Below, piece by piece: positions 1 to 10,007 of a DNA stretch of 64,000 bases. Location: positions 40,132 through 104,131 of the forward strand of contig NZ_JAFYYT010000009.1 of NCBI RefSeq assembly GCF_017549005.1, written 5' to 3'. Origin of the DNA: Ruminococcus sp. Its GTDB lineage: Bacteria > Bacillota > Clostridia > Oscillospirales > Ruminococcaceae. Each line of letters begins with the position of its first letter. Position 1 is the stretch's first letter. The notes below the pieces were generated by a model. That model made no database searches, had not been told where the DNA came from, and saw nothing but the letters and a program-made list of their open reading frames with translations. The translations under genes were made by a program, and so were the position numbers.

Positions 1-2
1 TC

Positions 3-365
3 AAGGAATTTTATACAGAGGCTGACAGTGTTGACAAAGCGGCTTTCCCACGGGTCTCAATACATGTTGAGAAAAGTAATGATTCTCCTGCCGGCTGTGC
101 AGATGAAATCTATAACAAGAAACTGGAAAAGAAAGAGAAATATCCTGTACTGACAAGGGATAAAAAGAACAGGTTCGGTTTTGAATGTGAGCGCTTTTAT
201 TTTGAATATGCTTCCGAATCAAGTGACTTTAAGACATTCAGCGATACATACTTTTTCAGAAACGGCGATCTTCTCTACACGATCAACGCATTATATGACA
301 CAGCCGAGAAAAAAGCCGATGCCGAAGAAATGCTTGACGGCATAACCATAAAGGATATCAAATAA
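3..365 (+). CDS. C-terminal part of an unknown protein (5' end outside window)
   Basis: An open frame runs from the left edge to a TAA at 363-365 with no start codon inside the window, so only about the last 120 residues are visible. The fragment is hydrophilic and rich in Lys, Glu and Asp. It ends in an alternating pattern with aromatic and acidic residues (FRNGDLLYTINALYD, then a Lys/Glu/Asp-rich helix ending DGITIKDIK). The look is that of a secreted or lipoprotein beta domain, but I do not recognise the family. It ends 27 bases before purD, so co-transcription is possible. There are no frameshifts, and codon use is like the neighbours. Confidence 0.6.
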   Translation, partial: KEFYTEADSVDKAAFPRVSIHVEKSNDSPAGCADEIYNKKLEKKEKYPVLTRDKKNRFGFECERFYFEYASESSDFKTFSDTYFFRNGDLLYTINALYDTAEKKADAEEMLDGITIKDIK

Positions 366-392
366 CTATTTACATACAGGAGGAATACCCCA

Positions 393-1679
393 ATGAAAAA
401 CGTATTAGTAGTAGGCGGCGGCGGACGCGAACACGCTATCATAATGAAGCTGGCTGAAAGCCCGAAGGTCGGCAAGCTCTATTGTACTCCCGGAAACGGC
501 GGTATATCAAAGTATGCCGAGTGCTTCAATGTTGCGGCGACCGATGTTGACGGCGTAGTCGCTCTCGCAAAGGAGCTCAGACCCGATATGGTAGTCGTAG
601 CTCCCGACGATCCGCTGGTACTCGGTATGGTGGACGCCCTGCAGGCAGAGGGCTTCATGACCTTCGGTCCTAAGGCAAATGCAGCTATAATCGAAGGCTC
701 AAAGGTTTTCTCCAAGGAGCTCATGAAGAAGTATGATATCCCTACAGCCTTTTACGAGGTATTTACCGAGTCCGACAAGGCTGTTGCCTATCTTAAAGAG
801 CAGAACAGCTACCCTGCCGTTATAAAGGCGGACGGTCTCGCTCTCGGAAAGGGCGTTATCATCGCTCAGAACGAGGAGGAAGCTGTAAAGGCTGTCCACG
901 AGATGATAGACGAGCTCAAATTCGGCAAGAGCTCTGCACGTATAGTTATCGAGGAGTTCCTTACAGGTCCCGAGGTATCTGTTCTCAGCTTCACAGACGG
1001 AAAGACCATAGTTCCCATGATATCTTCCATGGATCACAAGCGCGCTCTCGACGGCGACAAGGGCCTCAATACAGGCGGTATGGGTACGGTCTCTCCCAAT
1101 CCCTGCTATACCGACGATATCGCAAAGGAATGCATGGAAAAGATATTCATTCCCACTATGAACGCTATGAACGCAGAGGGACGCACCTTTGAGGGCTGCC
1201 TCTACTTCGGTCTTATGATAACTCCAAAGGGTCCGAAGGTAATAGAGTACAACTGCCGCTTCGGCGACCCCGAAACTCAGGTGGTTCTGCCTATGCTGGA
1301 CGCCGACCTCTATGAGATATTTGAAGCCATATACAACCATGAGCTTGACAAGGTGGATATCAAGTGGCATAAGGGCAGCTGTGCCTGCGTTGTCATGGCA
1401 AGCGGCGGCTATCCCGAAAGCTACCCGAAGGGCATCGAAATGAACGGCTTCGATGATAAGGGACAGGTCGAGGGCTGCTTCGTTTACCATGCTGGCACCA
1501 AGCTCTCAGAGGACGGAAAGTTCCTCACAAACGGCGGAAGAGTTATCGGTGTTACCGCAAAGGGCGATACATTGCAGGCTGCTCTCGATAAGGCTTATGA
1601 GGGAGTTTCAAAGATAAGCTTTGAGGGAGCTCATTTCAGAAAAGATATCGGTCAGAGAGCACTCAAGGCTCTCGGTTAA
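393..1679 (+). CDS. purD: Phosphoribosylamine-glycine ligase (GARS)
   Basis: The second enzyme of de novo purine synthesis joins phosphoribosylamine and glycine with ATP to form glycinamide ribonucleotide in the cytoplasm. The 428 residues match the usual length. The N-terminus has the VGGGGREHA loop typical of PurD. An ATP-grasp domain follows, with IKADGLALGKGV near residue 145, the glycine-rich GGMG segment near 230, and the metal-binding EYNCRFGDPETQ near 290. A strong AGGAGG lies 9-10 bases before the ATG. No other pur genes are in the window, so purD here is probably at the end of, or separate from, the pur cluster. A small membrane protein gene follows 9 bases later. Confidence 0.96.
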   Translation: MKNVLVVGGGGREHAIIMKLAESPKVGKLYCTPGNGGISKYAECFNVAATDVDGVVALAKELRPDMVVVAPDDPLVLGMVDALQAEGFMTFGPKANAAIIEGSKVFSKELMKKYDIPTAFYEVFTESDKAVAYLKEQNSYPAVIKADGLALGKGVIIAQNEEEAVKAVHEMIDELKFGKSSARIVIEEFLTGPEVSVLSFTDGKTIVPMISSMDHKRALDGDKGLNTGGMGTVSPNPCYTDDIAKECMEKIFIPTMNAMNAEGRTFEGCLYFGLMITPKGPKVIEYNCRFGDPETQVVLPMLDADLYEIFEAIYNHELDKVDIKWHKGSCACVVMASGGYPESYPKGIEMNGFDDKGQVEGCFVYHAGTKLSEDGKFLTNGGRVIGVTAKGDTLQAALDKAYEGVSKISFEGAHFRKDIGQRALKALG

Positions 1680-1688
1680 GGAGTTCTT

Positions 1689-2309
1689 ATGCACGAAAGA
1701 TTGAACTTCGGACTGAAACTGAGCTTTTTAGGCAATATACTGTTTATTGCTTTCGGCGTTATATGCTTCATATTCTATAAGACCTATGATCCCGGATCGT
1801 TCCTCACAAGTTTTCTGAGCTTTATCGCTTATGCTGTGGAGATCGCAGGCTTTGCGCTGCTCCTCATGGGCGACTGGCTCATGGTGTCCTCAATGAGATT
1901 CAGAACAACTCTGAAAGCCGCTTGGACGTTTTATATCTTCCTTGAGGCGATAATGATGGTGCTCGAACTCAATTCCTACAAGATAGAGGCTTATAAGCCA
2001 TACTCCCTTGCAGTTGCTATTGCACATTCCGTTATTTCGGGCTTTGTATGCCTTACATTCCTGCAGTTTGAAAAGGACAACAAAAAGCTGGAGGTAAAAG
2101 TGATAATCTGCATATCAATGATGTTCGCAGGTATGCTCGGAAATATCCTCGGTATAAGAGTTTATTTCAGTATCATCGTAAACGCTCTTGCTTTCGTTAG
2201 CATGTTCCAGTCCATAAGGAGCCTCGTCAAACACGGCGATATTGAGATCGACTGCCACGGCGACAGGGCTCGCGTTGCAGAATATAAAAGTACATTCGTC
2301 GACGACTGA
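1689..2309 (+). CDS. Polytopic membrane protein of unknown function
   Basis: The 206-residue protein has about six hydrophobic segments and short loops, no signal peptide, and an acidic hydrophilic tail (residues 185-206). It starts 9 bases after purD with an AAGGAG site inside the purD stop region, so it is translated from the purD mRNA. The overall form (evenly spaced helices, LLMGDWLM near residue 60, LGNILGIR near 158) is somewhat like YhhN or other small lysoplasmalogenase-type membrane proteins, but similarity by eye is too weak to name it. A role connected with purine synthesis is not implied by the operon position alone. Confidence 0.8.
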   Translation: MHERLNFGLKLSFLGNILFIAFGVICFIFYKTYDPGSFLTSFLSFIAYAVEIAGFALLLMGDWLMVSSMRFRTTLKAAWTFYIFLEAIMMVLELNSYKIEAYKPYSLAVAIAHSVISGFVCLTFLQFEKDNKKLEVKVIICISMMFAGMLGNILGIRVYFSIIVNALAFVSMFQSIRSLVKHGDIEIDCHGDRARVAEYKSTFVDD

Positions 2310-2345
2310 TTACGTCCTTTCATAAGGGGGCTGAAATAAGCCTCT

Positions 2346-2367
2346 ATTAAACGGAAAACCGTTTAAT
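2346..2367. terminator. Perfect 9-bp palindrome, possible terminator
   Basis: Arms ATTAAACGG and CCGTTTAAT pair around AAAA. An A-run rather than a T-run follows on the plus strand, so it is not a textbook terminator. It lies 37 bases after the membrane protein stop. It could be a 3'-end processing hairpin or an operator. Confidence 0.35.
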
Positions 2368-2459
2368 AAGAAAAAAATAATTTTTGGATTCTCTGTTTTG
2401 CACAAAAAATACTTGTCTGCATTGTGCAGAGCGAGTGGTTGGTAAATAGTAATCAGTTG

Positions 2460-2490
2460 CGGGCTGCCTTTGGCAGCCCGTTTGTCTTTT
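2460..2490 (+). terminator. Rho-independent terminator after the purD operon
   Basis: A nine-base stem (CGGGCTGCC / GGCAGCCCG) with a TTT loop is followed by TTTGTCTTTT. This is the main terminator for purD and the downstream membrane gene. The remainder of 2310-2564 shows no other gene. Confidence 0.8.
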
Positions 2491-2564
2491 CATTGACTTT
2501 TTTCAGGTTTTGCTGTATACTGATTACTAATATATGTAATTATTTATGATCAGGAGGGCATAAA

Positions 2565-3236
2565 ATGGACTCAGAAGCAATCATGATTATTCTGACGCTT
2601 CTTTTTGTAGGCACAGTCTGCGGACTTATATGGCTGATACTTCTGATAATCGGCTGCGTAAAAAAGAGCAAAAAGCGCATTATACTGTCGTTTATCCCCG
2701 TCGGAGTTTTTGCGGTCATAGCAGGCGGCATATTTGCCCATGACGCTGTAAAAAGGCATGGATTCGAGAAGATACCATGCCTTGAGGTAAAAAATGATTC
2801 GGTAACTATCCTCATGCGTATCCATAAAGGTTTGAATCCCAATTTTCACTATGTTCTTGCGGAGGAAGGCGAAAAAGGTAATATAGTCGTCAGGAACACA
2901 GAAAGGAATACGCAAAAATACATTGGCAATTTCTTTATGACTTCCGATGAAAGCATTCTGACGGAAACAGATCATCAATTTCACATGAATCACAGCATGA
3001 CAAAATCAGGGTATACGTTTAAAGTCAATAAGCCCGGAACTGCTTATGTATGCATTTTTGTCCGGGAAAACGGACATTATGTATTTCTGGAAATCTATAA
3101 GGTCATTGCCGATGATAATAAATCAGTAACAGCTGAAAAAATCGAGCATATAGAGTGCAATGATAAGTTCAGTGAGGAATTGCCCGAGGAGTTTTCATTT
3201 CTTACGGAAGTATTTGATAAAATGAATAAAAGATAA
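2565..3236 (+). CDS. Membrane-anchored hypothetical protein with extracytoplasmic domain
   Basis: The 223-residue protein has two closely spaced N-terminal hydrophobic segments (about 6-30 and 38-58) separated by a basic KKSKKR turn, then a soluble domain of about 160 residues outside the membrane. That domain alternates short beta-like stretches, and its middle part (GYTFKVNKPGTAYVCIFVR) looks like an immunoglobulin-like or bacterial-adhesion beta fold. The ATG follows an AGGAGGG site. The gene stands alone between two terminators. I do not recognise a family and infer no function. Confidence 0.75.
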   Translation: MDSEAIMIILTLLFVGTVCGLIWLILLIIGCVKKSKKRIILSFIPVGVFAVIAGGIFAHDAVKRHGFEKIPCLEVKNDSVTILMRIHKGLNPNFHYVLAEEGEKGNIVVRNTERNTQKYIGNFFMTSDESILTETDHQFHMNHSMTKSGYTFKVNKPGTAYVCIFVRENGHYVFLEIYKVIADDNKSVTAEKIEHIECNDKFSEELPEEFSFLTEVFDKMNKR

Positions 3237-3240
3237 AAAA

Positions 3241-3266
3241 GGCGAACCTTCCGGTTCGCCTTTAAT
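3241..3266. terminator. Bidirectional terminator between the hypothetical gene and groEL
   Basis: GGCGAACC and GGTTCGCC pair around TTCC, with A6 on the left and TTTAATT on the right. It can therefore end transcripts from both sides: the membrane protein on plus and groEL on minus. Confidence 0.85.
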
Positions 3267-3272
3267 TATGCA

Positions 3273-4913
<1,641 letters not shown>

Positions 4914-4929
4914 TTATATTTAGATCTGT

Positions 4930-4955
4930 AGGGAACGGCGCCCTCGGCGTTCCCT
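4930..4955 (-). other. Intercistronic hairpin between groES and groEL
   Basis: AGGGAACG and CGTTCCCT form an 8-bp stem around a GC-rich 10-base loop in the 70-base spacer. No T-run follows on the minus strand, so it is more likely an mRNA processing or stability element than a terminator. Confidence 0.5.
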
Positions 4956-4965
4956 ATAATAATTT

Positions 4966-5307
<342 letters not shown>

Positions 5308-5399
5308 TTTTACCACCTTTTTACAATAAATCAAGCCTTTTCTGCAAGCTTTCACAATTTTTGGCGCTATGTACAAATATCTGCTTTTGAAGTGAATTT

Positions 5400-6515
5400 T
5401 TATGTGCTGTAAGCCGAGCTTTCCCCGTTGTTCTTTCCGTATTCCAGCATGAGCATTATCACCATTATTACAAGCATTACCGAGGGTATCGCCGAATCTG
5501 CGCCACGTTCGCTAACCCTTATGTCAGCCGCTTCCACCGCCTCGCCGAATATGAAATACGGCAGCAGAAAACGACATATCACAAAGCTCAGTACTGCCGC
5601 AGCCGCTCTCATTATTATAAAGGGCTTCAGTGAGAGCTTTCCTGCGGTCAGCGCCCTCAGCTGGAAAAATACGCACAGTCCGCCGAATGAAACAGCTCCG
5701 CTCACGCAGGGCAGCAGCTCACCGCCGCCTGCGATACTTCCTGCATTTGTTATGTCTATGAGCGAGGCGATAACAGTCTCACCGCTTTCACGGTCAAGAC
5801 ACAGGAGCTTCGCAATAAGCTCCCCTGCTGCTGACATAGCGCCTGTGCGGACAAGAAAGGCGGTGAACACTGCAAATCCCACTATCATTATGCATATGTC
5901 CGCCATAGCCCTGCCGCTGCGGAGAACGCAGTCCGTCAGCATTTCAGCGGAGATACTCACAGAACGGCGTGTGCGGGGCTGCTTTTCATAAGCTCTGCGG
6001 AGAAGAAATGATACTCCGAACGCCATAACGATATTTGCGGATACAGTCGAGGTGAGTATGAGCAGCCCCATGCGCTCAGAACTGAAAAACTGCGGCGCGA
6101 TACAGCCGAATATAAAAGCAGGTCCTGCTCCGAAGCAAAGACCAGAGAGAAGCTCTGCACGGCGTTTGCCTATGCGCCCTGCGCTGTACAGCTCGCAGAG
6201 CATTTTCACTCCCACAGGATAGCCTGCAAGCATTCCGAAAGAGAATATGGGGAACTCCGCTTCGTCCATGCCGAATATGAAGCGGCTTATCCGCCCGGAC
6301 TGCCCGGGCAGAAGCTCCGCGATACCGCTGCGGACTATTAATGACGATATGGTCATCATCGCAAAGAGCGACGGTATCACCACATTTATACAGCGTAATA
6401 CGCTGCCGTATACTGCCTGCGAAACTGCCGCCGTATCTGTGGCGCAGAACAGAAAAAACAGTATCATCAGCGCCGTTTTTGCGGCTTTTACAGCTTTTTT
6501 CCCGAGTTTTCTCAT
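5400..6515 (-). CDS. ylbJ: Sporulation integral membrane protein YlbJ
   Basis: The roughly 371-residue polytopic membrane protein has the features of the YlbJ family, which is related to nucleoside-recognition (Gate) proteins. These include IPSLFAMM near residue 47, GMLAGYPVGVKM near 95, and LCFGAGPAFIFG near 125. In Bacillus ylbJ is a sigma-E gene required for spore heat resistance. In-frame starts exist at 6524, 6521 and 6515. The ATG at 6515 is chosen because AAGGGGTG lies 5-7 bases before it. It is divergent from yqfC with only about 58 bases between them, so a shared control region (sigma-E would be expected) is likely. Confidence 0.88.
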   Translation of the reverse strand: MRKLGKKAVKAAKTALMILFFLFCATDTAAVSQAVYGSVLRCINVVIPSLFAMMTISSLIVRSGIAELLPGQSGRISRFIFGMDEAEFPIFSFGMLAGYPVGVKMLCELYSAGRIGKRRAELLSGLCFGAGPAFIFGCIAPQFFSSERMGLLILTSTVSANIVMAFGVSFLLRRAYEKQPRTRRSVSISAEMLTDCVLRSGRAMADICIMIVGFAVFTAFLVRTGAMSAAGELIAKLLCLDRESGETVIASLIDITNAGSIAGGGELLPCVSGAVSFGGLCVFFQLRALTAGKLSLKPFIIMRAAAAVLSFVICRFLLPYFIFGEAVEAADIRVSERGADSAIPSVMLVIMVIMLMLEYGKNNGESSAYST

Positions 6516-6573
6516 AATCATCACCCCTTAAATCATATTATTGGAAGTGAAAAAATATACGGGAGTGGCTCTT

Positions 6574-6885
6574 ATGTTTGAACGGTTTGCGGAACTTGCC
6601 CGCGAAAAGCTCTGTCTTGAAACCAATATACATATTTCGGGGCGAAACGAGCTGATAATCGACGGCTGCCGAAGGATAGAGGAATGCAACGAGGTCTATA
6701 TGCGTCTGCTGTCGGGAGATATCTTCGTGAATATCCACGGCTGCGGTCTGAGGGCTTACGATTTCAGGACGGGCGGTCTTGTCGTCCGCGGCTGCATAGA
6801 AAAAATAGAATTCGAGGAGAGAAGCAAAAAACATGAAACTCAGACGGCTTGTAAGGATAAACGCTCGGGGGAAGAGACTCTCTGA
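6574..6885 (+). CDS. yqfC: Sporulation protein YqfC (YabP/YqfC family)
   Basis: A small protein of about 103 residues with the YabP/YqfC fold pattern: a short amphipathic start, then beta-type stretches HISGRNELIIDGC, GDIFVNIHGCGLRAYDF and VRGCIEKIEFEE. A TTG at 6541 would extend it by 11 codons but has no ribosome binding site. The ATG at 6574 is preceded by GGGAGTGG and fits the family start. The C-terminal tail (KKHETQTACKDKRSGEETL) overlaps the beginning of yqfD by 53 bases and is longer than usual. Known as a sigma-E spore gene, it is almost always next to yqfD, as here. Confidence 0.82.
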   Translation: MFERFAELAREKLCLETNIHISGRNELIIDGCRRIEECNEVYMRLLSGDIFVNIHGCGLRAYDFRTGGLVVRGCIEKIEFEERSKKHETQTACKDKRSGEETL

Positions 6886-7990
6886 GTTCATCAACCTCAT
6901 TCATGAGCGCAGGATAGAATGCAGGGAGGAGTTCTGCCGTGGAGAGGTGTTCCACGGGGACGTTTTCCGCAGGGAGCTCCGCGAAATACAGGATATAGCA
7001 AGAGAATGCGGTGTCGAGCTAAAAACCGCGGACTATGATACTCTCGGGGAGCGGCTTTTCCGCTACAGAAGACGCATCGGTCTGCTCATCGGACTTATCC
7101 TTGCGGCTTTTACCGCAGTCTGCTTCTCGGACGTCATCGTTACCATCGAGATAAGCGGCAATACCTCCATAAGCGACGAGGTCATTCTCGCAGCCCTGGC
7201 TGAGCTCGATATAAAGCGCGGTACGCCCATTCACAGCGTCGACCTGGAAAAGTGCGGCAACAGGCTGCCCTTTCTCGTTGACGGCGTCGCATGGGTCGGT
7301 ATGCACCGCACAGGGAACCGCATTGCCGTGCAGATAAGGGAAACTGCTCCCATACCACAAAAGGAAAAGGGACGGATACCATGCAATGTGGTCGCGGCTC
7401 ACGACGCGGAGATAACCTATATCCTCGCGCGGAGCGGCTTTGCCATGTTCAGGGAGGGCGACTATGTCCCCAAAGGTGCTCTGCTCATCAGCGGCGTCGT
7501 TCAGTCGAAAACGGGGCGTACCTCCGTAAGCCATGCTATGGGCGAAGTACGCGGCATTTACAGCGAAACTGTCAGCTTCTCGGGAGCTTACCGAAGCACT
7601 GAGCAGTCTCTCACGGGCAGGAGCAGCACTCAGCGTACTCTGAGGCTTTTCAGTCTGGATATTCCCCTGTATTTCGGGGGAGATAAGTTCATGAGCAGCA
7701 CATCGGAGTACTCGGAAAGTCCCCTTGTGCTCTTCGGGAAGGAGCTCCCCATAAGCATAAAGCGACGAAAACTCTCGGAAACTGTGTGCAGCGAAAGGCT
7801 TTTCACGCCCGACGAGCTGAAAGACAGACTCATGGATAAGGTCAGCCTGTACGAGAAGAACTTTCTCGGTGACACTAAGATAATAAGCAGGGATATAAAG
7901 ACTTCAAGGAACGATGATACGCTGACTCTCAACGTCTTTTACAGACTGGAGGGAGATATCGGCAGACAGCAGGAGGTATTTGTCAAATAG
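6833..7990 (+). CDS. yqfD: Sporulation protein YqfD
   Basis: The 385-residue, single-pass membrane protein has an N-terminal cytoplasmic part (1-80), one hydrophobic segment (about 83-102, after RYRRRIG), and a large extracytoplasmic part. The pattern SGNTSISDEVILAAL after the membrane segment and VRGIYSETVSFSG in the second half are typical of YqfD. In Bacillus it is mother-cell expressed, and loss affects spore formation. It starts inside yqfC with GGAGAGAAGC upstream of the ATG, so it is translationally coupled. A sigma-A promoter for the next gene follows 55 bases after the stop. Confidence 0.9.
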   Translation: MKLRRLVRINARGKRLSEFINLIHERRIECREEFCRGEVFHGDVFRRELREIQDIARECGVELKTADYDTLGERLFRYRRRIGLLIGLILAAFTAVCFSDVIVTIEISGNTSISDEVILAALAELDIKRGTPIHSVDLEKCGNRLPFLVDGVAWVGMHRTGNRIAVQIRETAPIPQKEKGRIPCNVVAAHDAEITYILARSGFAMFREGDYVPKGALLISGVVQSKTGRTSVSHAMGEVRGIYSETVSFSGAYRSTEQSLTGRSSTQRTLRLFSLDIPLYFGGDKFMSSTSEYSESPLVLFGKELPISIKRRKLSETVCSERLFTPDELKDRLMDKVSLYEKNFLGDTKIISRDIKTSRNDDTLTLNVFYRLEGDIGRQQEVFVK

Positions 7991-8045
7991 CAGTAGCAAC
8001 AAATCACGCTGCCGTTTTTTGTAAAAAGTCACGAAAGCCCTCTTA

Positions 8046-8074
8046 GTGACAAAAATATAAAACTATGATATAAT
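8046..8074 (+). promoter_or_regulatory. Sigma-A promoter of the Tim44-like gene
   Basis: GTGACA (8046-8051), 17 bases, TATAAT (8069-8074), 30 bases before the start codon. The -35 is also the right half of GTCAC...GTGAC (8028-8050), which could be an operator. Confidence 0.75.
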
Positions 8075-8103
8075 ATAGTTAATGTTTTTAAGGGGGGAAT
8101 CCT

Positions 8104-9033
8104 ATGAAAAAATATCTGAGGATCATATCACTTTTGGCTTTTATATCAGCATTCGTACTCTTTCCATTGAAGCCTCTGTACACCGAGGCTTCGCCGAGAC
8201 GTGCCGATTTCGGCGACTTTTCAGGCGATTCGGACTTCGGCGACAGCGGCTGGGACAGCGGTGGCAGCGACTGGGACAGCGGCGGCAGCTGGGACAGTGA
8301 CAGCGGCAGCTACAGCAGCAGCGGCAGTTCGGGAAGTGCGAGCTGGGGCGAAACGATCATTGTTTTAGCTGTTATCATCGTTATTATCATTGCTTCGGCT
8401 TCTTCAAACAAGAAAAAGAGCAGTTCTGCGCTCCCTCCGCCTGTGAATACTCCTGCTCTGCGCCGTGTGGAGGAATATACGCAGATAGACCCGAGCTTCA
8501 ACGCGGAACAGTTCAGGGACAAGGTCTCAAATCTCTATGTACAGTTCCAGAACGCATGGCAGAAAAAGGACCTCTCCCCTCTCAGACCTTACCTCACAGA
8601 TACATATTATTCGCAGATGGATAACCAGCTCAGCAGATACCGCAACAGCGGTCAGACCAACATTGTCGACAGGATAACCGTCCTGAAGACCGAACTCATG
8701 GGCTGGAAACAGGAAAGCGGCTTCGACGAGATGATAGTAAAGCTCGATACACGTATCGTTGACTACGTTGTTGACGACAATACGGGCAATATCGTCCGCG
8801 GCAGCAAGACCGCCGAGAAGTTCATGACCTACGAATGGACTCTCGTCCGCACTACAGGCGTGACTACCTCGCGCTCCACAGGCACGACGGGTCAGACCTG
8901 TCCGTACTGCGGCGCAAGCGTGAATATCAATCAGTCCGCTGTATGCGAGTACTGCGGCTCTGTCCTCACAACGGACAAGTTCGACTGGGCTGTAAGCAAT
9001 ATCAAGGCTCTTGCACAGCGTACACGCCAGTAA
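8104..9033 (+). CDS. Tim44-like membrane protein with C-terminal zinc ribbon
   Basis: A 309-residue protein with a signal-like segment (residues 8-28), a Gly/Ser/Asp/Trp low-complexity region (35-80), a membrane segment (about 84-100), then a soluble domain. That domain (FNAEQFRDKVSNLYVQFQNAW and on) resembles the Tim44/TIM44-like fold found in bacterial proteins. A zinc ribbon follows at Cys266, Cys269, Cys281 and Cys284. Its own sigma-A promoter, a strong AGGGGGG site and a downstream hairpin make it monocistronic. If the first segment is cleaved, the soluble domain sits inside the cell. The reducing-type Cys4 ribbon supports a cytoplasmic location. The exact role is unknown. Confidence 0.75.
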   Translation: MKKYLRIISLLAFISAFVLFPLKPLYTEASPRRADFGDFSGDSDFGDSGWDSGGSDWDSGGSWDSDSGSYSSSGSSGSASWGETIIVLAVIIVIIIASASSNKKKSSSALPPPVNTPALRRVEEYTQIDPSFNAEQFRDKVSNLYVQFQNAWQKKDLSPLRPYLTDTYYSQMDNQLSRYRNSGQTNIVDRITVLKTELMGWKQESGFDEMIVKLDTRIVDYVVDDNTGNIVRGSKTAEKFMTYEWTLVRTTGVTTSRSTGTTGQTCPYCGASVNINQSAVCEYCGSVLTTDKFDWAVSNIKALAQRTRQ

Positions 9034-9054
9034 GCTTTCTGAACAGACCAATAC

Positions 9055-9079
9055 GGGCTGCCCATCGGCAGCCCTTGCG
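9055..9079 (+). terminator. Terminator-like hairpin after the Tim44-like gene
   Basis: GGGCTGCC and GGCAGCCC pair around CATC. The following T-run is short (TTGCGATT), so termination may be partial with read-through into the Spo0A-like gene 27 bases on. Confidence 0.55.
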
Positions 9080-9105
9080 ATTATACTCCATACGAGGTGG
9101 GAAAC

Positions 9106-9789
9106 ATGAAGGAAAGGATACTTATCTGCGATATGTCGCCGAGTCTCGGCAGACTGTTAGTGCGTAGCTTCATAAATACAGGCATTCAGGCAGACTTCTG
9201 CCGCGGAAGCCTGTCCGCCATAAAAAACGCAATGTCAAAGAAAAAGTACAGCTCCCTGCTCTTTTTTGCTTTTTCTCCCGATGAACAGCTCCTTGACTTT
9301 GCCAAAGCCAGCGCTGAAAGCGGTATAAAGGTGTTTGTGGGACTGTATTCGGGCTCTGCCTCCGTACACAGGAGCTTCCGCAGCGCAGGCGTCTCAGCGT
9401 CATTTACCATGCCCTGCTCCGTCAGAGGAATGTGCGTAAGCGTTCTCATGCGTATCGGAAATACAAAGGATATCCTTTCACAGATAGAGATATTTCTCGA
9501 GGAAACAGGCTTTCCCAGGCGGCTGAAGGGCTTTGCCTACCTTGCAGGCATGAGTACGGCCTGCCTGACAGCTCCGGAAAGACTGTGGGGCGGTTTGTCG
9601 GAGCTGTACAGCGAAACTGCGGAAAAGCTCTTCACAGAACCCTCTCTTGTGGAAAGGGCTGTGAGAAATCTCAGCGCCCATGCCACCGAAAACGGCTCGG
9701 TATCACGCCTGACCGAGGGCAGGCTCACCGTAAAGCCAACAAATACGGAGCTCATTTGTGCAGTATGCGATAAGTTTACTCGCCGTTAG
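9106..9789 (+). CDS. Spo0A-like regulator with degenerate receiver domain
   Basis: A 227-residue protein with the two-domain plan of Spo0A. Residues 1-118 follow a receiver fold (RILICDMSPSLGRLL), but the phosphoacceptor position falls in SLLFFAF (50-56) with no Asp. The Lys near the domain end is also missing (FTMPCS, 100-105). Residues 122-227 match the Spo0A C-terminal DNA-binding domain: the helix EIFLEETGFPRRLKGFAYL, the recognition region FTEPSLVERAVRNL (176-189), and the closing KPTNTELICAVCDK. The ATG at 9106 is preferred over GTG 9097 because GAGGTGG (9094-9100) is the binding site. It probably binds 0A-box-like DNA without phosphorylation, or acts as a competitor. The target genes are unknown. 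Confidence 0.8.
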   Translation: MKERILICDMSPSLGRLLVRSFINTGIQADFCRGSLSAIKNAMSKKKYSSLLFFAFSPDEQLLDFAKASAESGIKVFVGLYSGSASVHRSFRSAGVSASFTMPCSVRGMCVSVLMRIGNTKDILSQIEIFLEETGFPRRLKGFAYLAGMSTACLTAPERLWGGLSELYSETAEKLFTEPSLVERAVRNLSAHATENGSVSRLTEGRLTVKPTNTELICAVCDKFTRR

Positions 9790-9836
9790 CACATTTTTAA
9801 CACCTGTTTTTTGTAGAAAATAGCTTAAAATTATAA

Positions 9837-9863
9837 CACTAATTCAAAAATTAGTGATTTTTG
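9837..9863 (+). terminator. Terminator after the Spo0A-like gene
   Basis: CACTAATT and AATTAGTG pair around CAAA, followed by ATTTTTG. It sits immediately before the next promoter. Confidence 0.7.
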
Positions 9864-9864
9864 A

Positions 9865-9893
9865 TTGACATTTTTGTAAAACTGAGTTATAAT
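9865..9893 (+). promoter_or_regulatory. Consensus sigma-A promoter of the two-component/HtrA operon
   Basis: TTGACA (9865-9870), 17 bases, TATAAT (9888-9893), a perfect consensus. It gives a leader of roughly 108 bases that contains a hairpin (CAGGC/GCCTG at 9913-9928) and a short upstream ORF. Confidence 0.9.
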
Positions 9894-9977
9894 TATCTTA
9901 ATATATCATAACCAGGCGTATTTGCCTGTATTGTGTCAAATGCTTTCTTTGCGAATTATGCAAATAAGGGGAAGTAT

Positions 9978-10004
9978 ATGTTGAATACGGAAGGAAGGTA
10001 TTAA
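9978..10004 (+). CDS. Possible 8-codon leader ORF before the response regulator
   Basis: ATG at 9978 encodes MLNTEGRY and stops at 10002-10004, three bases before the regulator start. AAGGGGA lies upstream at suitable spacing. The regulator's own binding site (GGAAGG) is inside this ORF, which suggests translational coupling rather than a functional peptide. Confidence 0.35.
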   Translation: MLNTEGRY

Positions 10005-10007
10005 AAA

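Noticed and set aside
699-1490. Long 263-codon frame antisense to purD
   Set aside because: purD is clearly identified on the other strand with full domain content. The antisense frame has no binding site and no recognisable protein pattern.
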